Assembly (NCBI GenBank): GCA_046719185.1
Contig: JBDNDK010000102.1
Coordinates: 1-8,412 of the forward strand
Length of the DNA: 8,412 nt
Source: JBDNDK01 sp046719185
Lineage (GTDB): Bacteria; Armatimonadota; UBA5829
Reading direction: 5' to 3'
Made by a program: the position numbers and the translations under genes. The notes under the pieces were generated by a model that worked only from the letters and a program-made list of their open reading frames with translations, searched no databases and was not told where the DNA came from. Below are positions 1-4,711 of this stretch, one piece after another. The number at the start of each line of letters is the position of its first letter. Positions within the stretch are counted from its first letter, which is position 1.

Positions 1-450
1 TTGGGTGTCTGTACAGCCCTGAATGTCTAAAATTGCTTTGATTTCTGCTTTTGTATCACTTCTAACAGATTCTTTTACTTTTCCATAAGCAAAAATATAA
101 ATAGTCCCTTCATATACTGGTATTTCTTCATTTGGTGAAAAGCTTAAAGTAATTCTTTTTTCTTTTGGATATTTTATTTCTTTTATTTCAATATAATCAG
201 GATGAGAAAATGTTAGTTTTGCAGGATATAGTGCATCTTCTGTATTTGCACCAATATGAATATCTGGAGATATATTAACTTCAACAGCAATCTTAAAATC
301 TTTTCCGATCACCAATTTATCTTGAGAAAAGAATATATTTGCAGTGGCTGTTTCTTTTTTTGTTTCTTGTGAATGTGCTAAATTGCAGGTCAGGATTGCT
401 AGGCAGACAATAAGCAACACTGCTTTTAATTTCATCTTTGTCATATTCAT
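1..450 (-). CDS. Exported DsbD N-terminal-domain-like protein, 3' part outside window
   Basis: The frame is open from an ATG at 450 to the left edge, giving 150 residues with no stop, so the gene is cut. Residues 1-28 form a signal peptide: a charged start with Lys at 5, 7 and 9, a hydrophobic core (VLLIVCLAIL), and a probable signal peptidase I site after AHS. The Cys at 22 follows T rather than G/A/S, so this is not a convincing lipobox. Residues 35-150 look like the beta-rich N-terminal domain of DsbD. Typical elements are the early FFSQDKLVIGK, a central LYPAKLTF, a YIFAYGKV strand and finally DIQGC. QGC matches the first redox Cys of DsbD-alpha; the second would lie just outside the window. 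DsbD-alpha passes electrons to periplasmic thiol proteins. A stand-alone exported domain or a full DsbD with membrane and thioredoxin domains are both possible. AGGAG lies 4 bases before the ATG. Confidence 0.72.
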   Translation of the reverse strand, partial: MNMTKMKLKAVLLIVCLAILTCNLAHSQETKKETATANIFFSQDKLVIGKDFKIAVEVNISPDIHIGANTEDALYPAKLTFSHPDYIEIKEIKYPKEKRITLSFSPNEEIPVYEGTIYIFAYGKVKESVRSDTKAEIKAILDIQGCTDTQ

Positions 451-469
451 TAATCTCCTGCACATATAC

Positions 470-504
470 AAAAAAAGTCTAAACCTGCTTGCACAAGTTT
501 AGAC
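470..504 (-). terminator. Rho-independent terminator after grpE
   Basis: On the minus strand GTCTAAAC pairs perfectly with GTTTAGAC (8 bp, 12-base loop), followed at once by seven T residues (A run at 470-476 on the plus strand). It lies about 30 bases beyond the grpE stop and should end grpE transcripts. It also sits only about 20 bases before the start codon of the DsbD-like gene, almost touching that gene's Shine-Dalgarno sequence, so any transcript reaching that gene from upstream must read through it. Confidence 0.78.
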
Positions 505-533
505 GGATTATTAAATACTGAGTTCAAATATTA

Positions 534-1142
534 TTATTCTTCATTTTTTACAACAACTACCCTACTTGGTCTCAAAACTTTGCTGTCCATTTTGTAGCCT
601 TTTTCTATTTCATCTATTATAATATTTTCTTTATATTCTTCTGAAGGTGTTTTTGCAACTGCTTCGTGCACTTCAGGGTCAAATTCACAACCAATTGCAT
701 CAATTTTTTCAATGCTATTTTTTTCTAAAAGTTCTTTAAGCTGTCTTAGAGTTAAATCAACCCCTTGCATCACAGCATCATAATCATGCTCTGCATCAGC
801 AGATGCAATTGCTCTTTCAAAATTATCTATAATTGGAAGCAGTTGTAGAAAAATTTCTTCCTTTACAGAGCTGATTCTTCTGTTTACTTCTTCTCTTTGC
901 CTTTTTCTGAAGTTATCAAAATCAGCAAGACTTCTGAGATAATCACCTTTTAATTTTTCTATTTCAGCTCTTAAATTTTCTACTTCTTCTGTTGAGACTA
1001 TGTCTTCTTCATCAGAATCACACTGTCCAACTATTTCTATTTCACATTCATCTGAGTCTTCTATGTTAGGCATTATAATTTCCATCTCATCAGAAGCCTC
1101 AGTTTCTGTTAGGTTTTCTTTGTTTAAGTCATCCTTTTTCAT
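534..1142 (-). CDS. grpE: GrpE, nucleotide-exchange factor for DnaK (Hsp70)
   Basis: GrpE is a cytoplasmic homodimer that releases ADP from DnaK and so drives the DnaK-DnaJ chaperone cycle. The 202 residues have the usual layout. An acidic, low-complexity N-terminal tail covers residues 1-52. A long dimerising coiled coil runs from about 53 to 105 and contains the family-typical DYLRSLADFDNFRKR (67-81). The helical segment LLPIIDNFERA (101-111) follows, and the C-terminal beta domain carries the signature FDPEVHEAV (154-162) and GYKMDSKVLRPSRVVV (182-197). Length is normal for the family. The ATG at 1142 has TGGAG 7 bases upstream. dnaK, dnaJ and hrcA are not next to it: the upstream side is a 466-base spacer and the downstream side a terminator, so it looks monocistronic here. 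No CIRCE operator (TTAGCACTC/GAGTGCTAA) is visible; an imperfect dyad at 1221-1244 is the only operator-like element upstream. Confidence 0.97.
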   Translation of the reverse strand: MKKDDLNKENLTETEASDEMEIIMPNIEDSDECEIEIVGQCDSDEEDIVSTEEVENLRAEIEKLKGDYLRSLADFDNFRKRQREEVNRRISSVKEEIFLQLLPIIDNFERAIASADAEHDYDAVMQGVDLTLRQLKELLEKNSIEKIDAIGCEFDPEVHEAVAKTPSEEYKENIIIDEIEKGYKMDSKVLRPSRVVVVKNEE

Positions 1143-1220
1143 CTTACAACTCCATTGTTTCCGTTTGTTTTATATAATAATTATTATTAATGATGCACGA
1201 TAGCAATTATTTACAACTAT

Positions 1221-1244
1221 TTGAATTATAAATATATAACTCAA
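1221..1244. promoter_or_regulatory. Imperfect 24-bp dyad upstream of grpE, possible operator
   Basis: The half-sites are TTGAATTATAAA and TATATAACTCAA. Ten of the 12 positions are complementary, with mismatches at the fifth and eleventh pairs. It lies about 80 bases before the grpE start and overlaps the best, still weak, promoter candidate for that gene. Operator function is inferred only from symmetry and position, and AT-rich DNA makes chance dyads common. Confidence 0.28.
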
Positions 1245-1403
1245 GCGGAATTTATATATAGTTATTTTGCTAATTTTTTGATACCCATATTGAATGGTAA
1301 TTCAAATCTTCATATAATTTAGATATATTATTATATATATCTACACTAAATATTATGGCATAGAATGTGCTTCTTGGTAAAGTATGGGCATAATTGTGCT
1401 GTT

Positions 1404-1427
1404 AAAAAACCAGTAAAGCTCTCACTG
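1404..1427 (-). terminator. Possible minus-strand intrinsic terminator in the spacer
   Basis: Read on the minus strand, CAGTGAGAGCTTTACTG folds as a 7-bp hairpin with a 3-base loop, using two G-U pairs. One G and six T residues follow. No minus-strand gene ends nearby. The nearest upstream one is the AAA ATPase gene (stop at 2027), whose transcript would have to run antisense through the plus-strand gene to reach this point. The plus-strand version loses the G-U pairs and is a poor hairpin, which favours minus-strand use if it is real. Confidence 0.27.
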
Positions 1428-1593
1428 AAAAATAAAATTTTTTTTCCGAAAATAAAAAATATATAGGAATTCGGGAGCAAAATCCATATTGGTGTCGTCA
1501 TAAAAATAATTCAGTTGGGTTTTCCCTAACAAAAAGGGTAAAATTCCATTAGCAGTAAAGATTTATAGTAACAGAAATAAGTGCAAGTTGTGT

Positions 1594-1600
1594 GGAAGGA
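1594..1600 (+). promoter_or_regulatory. Shine-Dalgarno site that fixes the start at 1609
   Basis: GGAAGGA lies 8 bases before the ATG at 1609, which is good spacing. An in-frame TTG at 1588 lies upstream of this motif, so a TTG start would put the ribosome site inside the coding region. The ATG is therefore preferred. Confidence 0.7.
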
Positions 1601-1608
1601 TATCTACT

Positions 1609-2019
1609 ATGGCTGACTCAAAGAGATTAAATCTTGATTTGGATATGGATACTAGTGAGCTTCTTAAAAGTGTTAGAGAAGCTTCTAATGCTGTGAGCAA
1701 AGCTGCAACCTGCAATCCACAGAAAGATAATAAGTGTAAAAAACAAAAAACTACACTTTATGCAGTTGCAACTGTTTGTGCATTAGTGATAATTCTTTTA
1801 ATAGCAGTGTTTGCTATACCAAGTTCAAATGAAAGAACAGCCCAGAATGTAGTAGTTAATCCTCCAAGCACTTCAACGCTTGAAGTTAAACAAACAAACA
1901 AAATACCTGTAACTCAATCAACTCCAGCAACAGGCTATACATCAGGAATCGGTAGTTCACAAGGGGTTAGACAACCTGCTGATGATTATGAACAGCCTTA
2001 TGAAGATCCCGGAATGTAA
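1609..2019 (+). CDS. Unknown single-pass membrane protein with Ser/Thr/Pro-rich tail
   Basis: I do not recognise this 136-residue protein. Residues 1-48 are a polar, probably cytoplasmic segment: an acidic N-terminus (LNLDLDMD), a predicted helix about 15-33 (SELLKSVREASNAVSKAA), then a basic Cys-containing patch, KCKKQK (42-47). Residues 49-70 form one strongly hydrophobic membrane helix. The positive patch before it predicts N-inside/C-outside. Residues 71-136 are a low-complexity exterior tail rich in Ser, Thr, Pro, Gln and Asn, ending in an acidic, Tyr- and Pro-containing segment (YEQPYEDPGM). No catalytic motif is visible. It is the only plus-strand gene here and converges on the AAA ATPase gene, with 7 bases between stop codons and no clear plus-strand terminator. 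Base composition is like its neighbours. Its position suggests, but does not show, a link to the PspA/AAA pair. Alternatives are a divisome or cell-wall accessory factor or a lineage-specific envelope protein. Confidence 0.72.
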   Translation: MADSKRLNLDLDMDTSELLKSVREASNAVSKAATCNPQKDNKCKKQKTTLYAVATVCALVIILLIAVFAIPSSNERTAQNVVVNPPSTSTLEVKQTNKIPVTQSTPATGYTSGIGSSQGVRQPADDYEQPYEDPGM

Positions 2020-2026
2020 ATGGGTA

Positions 2027-3727
2027 TTATTCAATAACTTCTTTTGAGGAAAGCCATCCTTTAAAGTATTCGGGCACAAAATCTAAGTCACTTGCCTCTT
2101 TCAGTGCCAGACTTATTTGAAAATTCATTATATCTTGAGGAACAGGGTTTTGAAAGTCTTTTAAGCATTCCTTTATAGCTAGATATGATGATAAGTTTCT
2201 GGTTTTTGATAATCTATATGCCTTCACAGTAAGAGCTTCTGCAGTTCCCGGTGTTATCATTATTGGAATAAAATCAATTAAATTGGAAAAGTGTTTTGTC
2301 TCAATTTTTAGCCCTCTTCTTTTGCACAAAGCCTGAATAAGCCTGAAGCTTTCTTCTTGTGTAGTTGTCGGGAAAATAGGTATCTTAACATCAATTCTTC
2401 CTGGTCTTTTTAAATCAACTTCTATTAAATCTGGTCTGCTTGACGCAAGCACCCAAATAATTTTTCCTCTTAGTTTTGTGTCACTCATTTTTTCTGCCAT
2501 CATTGAATATAATCTGCCTGATACTCCAGAATCTCCAGATTGAGAATCTCTTTTTCCTAAAGCTTGATCTGCTTCATCAATAAAAACAAAACATTTGCCT
2601 AATGCATCTAATAATCTAAAAATAGTTTCCAGATTGCTTTCCGAACTTCCTACCCATTTGTCTCTAAAGTTTTTCAACTTTACAACCGGCACACCTGCTG
2701 AACCGGCAAGACATTCAATCATAAAAGTTTTACCAGTGCCCACAGGTCCGCAGATTAAATATCCCATTGGCATAGCTGCAAAGTCATTCTGTTTCCATAG
2801 CTCAATATCTTGAATCAGCCATTCTTTAATTTTATCTTGACCATATATATCATCAAGAGTTTTATTGGATTCTATGAATTCAATTAAACCATTGCAGTCT
2901 TTTTCTACAATCTGTTTTTTGAGTTGAGATAAATCATCATTTGTGATTGTTTCTTTTTTGTAATTCTTTTCTTTCAAAAGGCTTTCAACTGAGTTGAGAG
3001 TTGCACCTGCAAGCTGATAAGCAGGAATAGATAAATCATCTTGATAGTTTTTTAATGCTATTTTATTTTGAGGCTCCAAAACTAAAAGAGCTGTTTTGAG
3101 TTCATCTGGTGATGGCAGCGGTATTTTTATATGTGCTGCTCTTGTGTTATTTACAAGAATTGGGTGAATGTCATTAAGGTTTTCAGCAATAAGAAATGTT
3201 GCAAGGCTATGCTTAAAGAGCTGAGTATCTGATGACCAATCTTTTATCAGAACAGCTATTGCACTCAAATCATAATTCAAACCAAAAGATGGAGGCACCA
3301 CAAGATTTGCACTGTTAATAAGGCAGCCTATTTGGTATTTATTTCTTCCAAGACCAGCAAGGTTTGCTGAATATCTAAAATATCTTGTGAGAGCTTCTAT
3401 AGCACCTCTAGGGCTCTTGGGAAGTTCTTTGATTTCCCTCATATAGGGCCACTCAGAGAAAATATTACCACCTTTTTCTATTCTTATCCCATTCCCTACA
3501 TCATATGTGATTAGAACATCAAACCTTGGCATTAAAACTTTGAGAAGAAAATCATTAAGGCTTCCAAGTTCATATTGATTGTTAATTGGCAGTATCAATC
3601 TATCATTCACATTGCCATGCAATATAAACTGATTTGCTGAACCACTTTCATAGCTTGTGATGAGATTAGTTGCCCATAGGGGATATTTTACAGATGTTTT
3701 AATATATTCAGATTGGTTTTTATCCAT
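2027..3727 (-). CDS. Classical-type AAA ATPase paired with a PspA-like protein
   Basis: This 566-residue cytoplasmic protein has two parts. The C-terminal part (about 291-510) is an intact AAA module. It has Walker A GPVGTGKT (327-334), a pore-loop-like KWVG (357-360) followed by SSESN, Walker B FVFIDEAD (380-387), and a second region of homology with RPGRID (441-446) carrying the likely arginine fingers. A lid follows, with ITPGTAEALTVKA (491-503). This is the pattern of the classical clade (Vps4, katanin, FtsH, Cdc48), which pull on protein substrates through a ring pore. The sensor-1 region reads LASSRPD where TNRP is usual. The N-terminal part (about 1-290) has FILHGNVNDR and a PLPSPDELK segment like a degenerate P-loop domain, but no Walker A. 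The start ATG directly abuts the TAG of the upstream pspA-like gene and has no good Shine-Dalgarno of its own, so translation is probably coupled. It likely acts on the PspA-like polymer, an inference from context. A Ycf46-like ATPase is the main alternative family. Confidence 0.88.
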   Translation of the reverse strand: MDKNQSEYIKTSVKYPLWATNLITSYESGSANQFILHGNVNDRLILPINNQYELGSLNDFLLKVLMPRFDVLITYDVGNGIRIEKGGNIFSEWPYMREIKELPKSPRGAIEALTRYFRYSANLAGLGRNKYQIGCLINSANLVVPPSFGLNYDLSAIAVLIKDWSSDTQLFKHSLATFLIAENLNDIHPILVNNTRAAHIKIPLPSPDELKTALLVLEPQNKIALKNYQDDLSIPAYQLAGATLNSVESLLKEKNYKKETITNDDLSQLKKQIVEKDCNGLIEFIESNKTLDDIYGQDKIKEWLIQDIELWKQNDFAAMPMGYLICGPVGTGKTFMIECLAGSAGVPVVKLKNFRDKWVGSSESNLETIFRLLDALGKCFVFIDEADQALGKRDSQSGDSGVSGRLYSMMAEKMSDTKLRGKIIWVLASSRPDLIEVDLKRPGRIDVKIPIFPTTTQEESFRLIQALCKRRGLKIETKHFSNLIDFIPIMITPGTAEALTVKAYRLSKTRNLSSYLAIKECLKDFQNPVPQDIMNFQISLALKEASDLDFVPEYFKGWLSSKEVIE

Positions 3728-4492
3728 CTATTCTTTATTATCTTCTATTGGTCCCATAGATTTTTGTGATGAATCTTCTATTAGAGGTTCAGCTGATTCA
3801 GTGATTTTTTCCTCAAGCTGTATGCCTTCAGCTGCAGCAAAATCTGCTAGTGCCTGTTCTGCTAGAGCTGTATTTTCTGCTTCTTTCATTTGAAACTCCA
3901 CAGTATTCAGGCTGTCTTTTGCCACTCTTGCTTTGCCGGCGGCTTTGTTTCTTTCTTCTTCTACCATTTCATGAAGTCTGTCTAATGTGTCACCAGAACC
4001 TCCTATATTGCTCACCATTCCAGCTGCCATTTCATTCAGCTCTGCCATAGCTTTCTGAACTTTCATATCATCTATGCCTCTTTTGAGAGCATCAATTTTT
4101 GTTCTGGCACCCTGAACAGCTATATCTCTTGCTTTTAGCAGTTCTTTGTAGGTAGTTTCAGCTTGTTCAAGTTGTTTTTGGTCCTCTTCCAATTCTCTAG
4201 AAACTGTCTGAAGTCTCAAAGCATATTGAGCTGCAATTTCTTTATTACCAGCTTTGAGGTTTGCAGTTGTCTTTGCTCTTAAATCTTTTCCTTCTGCATC
4301 TAGTTTTTTTATCTGACTCATTAGTCTTTCACACAAAGCAGCATGGCTTGCTAAGCCTTGATTATATTTTGCAATTTGTGTTCTCAGATTTTCTTTTTCT
4401 ACTTCTAATAATGCTTCAGGATTATTTTTTTCCATTCCAGAAATGAAAAGACCAAAGAACCCTTTTATCAAGTTTGAAAGTCTTTTAAACAT
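3728..4492 (-). CDS. PspA/IM30 (Vipp1-type) family protein, bacterial ESCRT-III homologue
   Basis: PspA/IM30 proteins bind stressed membranes and polymerise into rings or rods; they share the ESCRT-III fold. The 254 residues fit well. Residues 1-20 (FKRLSNLIKGFFGLFISGM) form an amphipathic membrane-binding helix. The family-typical NNPEALLE follows (23-30). From about 27 to 155 there is a long helical hairpin, including NLKAGNKEIAAQYALRL (78-94), which matches the conserved alpha-helical region of the family, then ELEEDQKQLEQAETTYKELL (100-119). A Gly/Ser break (NIGGSGD, 162-168) leads to another helix (169-222) rich in Ala and Glu. Residues 223-254 are an acidic, probably disordered tail, so the protein is longer than E. 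coli PspA (222) and nearer to Vipp1. The ATG has GGGAG 7 bases upstream. It is the first gene of the pair with the AAA ATPase. No pspF-type regulator gene or sigma-54 promoter is visible nearby. Confidence 0.9.
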   Translation of the reverse strand: MFKRLSNLIKGFFGLFISGMEKNNPEALLEVEKENLRTQIAKYNQGLASHAALCERLMSQIKKLDAEGKDLRAKTTANLKAGNKEIAAQYALRLQTVSRELEEDQKQLEQAETTYKELLKARDIAVQGARTKIDALKRGIDDMKVQKAMAELNEMAAGMVSNIGGSGDTLDRLHEMVEEERNKAAGKARVAKDSLNTVEFQMKEAENTALAEQALADFAAAEGIQLEEKITESAEPLIEDSSQKSMGPIEDNKE

Positions 4493-4519
4493 TATCTATC
4501 TCCCAAAAATTATGTTTTA

Positions 4520-4576
4520 TCAACTATAAATATTCTTAATTATTTCTGATAGTTCTGTTTTCATTTTATTATTCAT
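4520..4576 (-). CDS. Possible 18-residue leader ORF upstream of the pspA-like gene
   Basis: ATG at 4576 is preceded by GAGGGAACA, a plausible Shine-Dalgarno at good distance. The frame reads MNNKMKTELSEIIKNIYS and stops at TGA 27 bases before the pspA-like ATG. An in-frame TTG at 4606 would extend it to 28 residues. The peptide is charged and could form a helix. It could be a regulatory leader, a tiny gene or chance. No attenuator hairpin is obvious between it and the next gene. Confidence 0.27.
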   Translation of the reverse strand: MNNKMKTELSEIIKNIYS

Positions 4577-4646
4577 TGTTCCCTCAAATTCCTTTAATTT
4601 TAGCAATGTAGTATTTGGGGGATGATTTTTGAAAACAGATGATTAT

Positions 4647-4682
4647 AAAAAGGAAGTTAGAATTTTATTACTCTAACTTCCT
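4647..4682 (-). terminator. Rho-independent terminator after the large glycosyltransferase gene
   Basis: On the minus strand AGGAAGTTAGA pairs perfectly with TCTAACTTCCT (11 bp, 10-base loop) and runs into a T-rich tail (TTTTTATAAT). It lies about 30 bases after the stop at 4712 and separates that gene from the downstream pspA-like operon, which therefore needs its own promoter. There is no T run on the plus-strand side, so it works in one direction. Confidence 0.85.
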
Positions 4683-4711
4683 ATTATCACCTAGTTATAT
4701 AGATAATTTAT

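Larger units (their letters stand above)
1143..1608. other. AT-rich divergent spacer between grpE and the plus-strand membrane-protein gene
   Basis: This spacer must hold the promoters of both divergent genes but no clear sigma-70 promoter stands out. The best candidates are weak: on the minus strand TTGAGT (1244-1239) with AATAGT 17 bases on, and on the plus strand TTGGGT (1515-1520) with TAAAAT (1539-1544) 18 bases on. Inverted repeats seen are the near-palindrome at 1221-1244; TTGAAT-GGTA-ATTCAA at 1290-1305; TAGATATAT / ATATATCTA at 1320-1328 / 1335-1343; and CCCT / AGGG at 1524-1527 / 1535-1538, flanked by T4 and A4 with one bulged base. A 7-bp minus-strand hairpin with a T run lies at 1404-1427. 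I recognise no tRNA, riboswitch or other RNA family, and no convincing small gene. Confidence 0.6.

Noticed and set aside
1346..1501. A 51-codon minus-strand ORF in the spacer, starting at ATG 1501
   Set aside because: It has no Shine-Dalgarno, its hydrophobic Phe/Ile/Leu-rich translation reflects T-rich sequence, and it contains the hairpin and T run at 1404-1427.
1588..1608. TTG at 1588 as the start of the plus-strand membrane protein
   Set aside because: The good GGAAGGA site lies downstream of it and is well placed for the ATG at 1609; nothing resembling a ribosome site precedes the TTG.
1143..1608. A tRNA or known riboswitch in the long spacer
   Set aside because: There is no T-loop (GGTTCGAATCC-like) or acceptor stem, and no conserved core of a riboswitch class I know; only AT-rich local repeats are present.
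4642..4647. TATAAT on the minus strand as the -10 box of the pspA-like operon
   Set aside because: It lies in the terminator tail and has no recognisable -35 box at 16-18 bases and no extended -10 TG.
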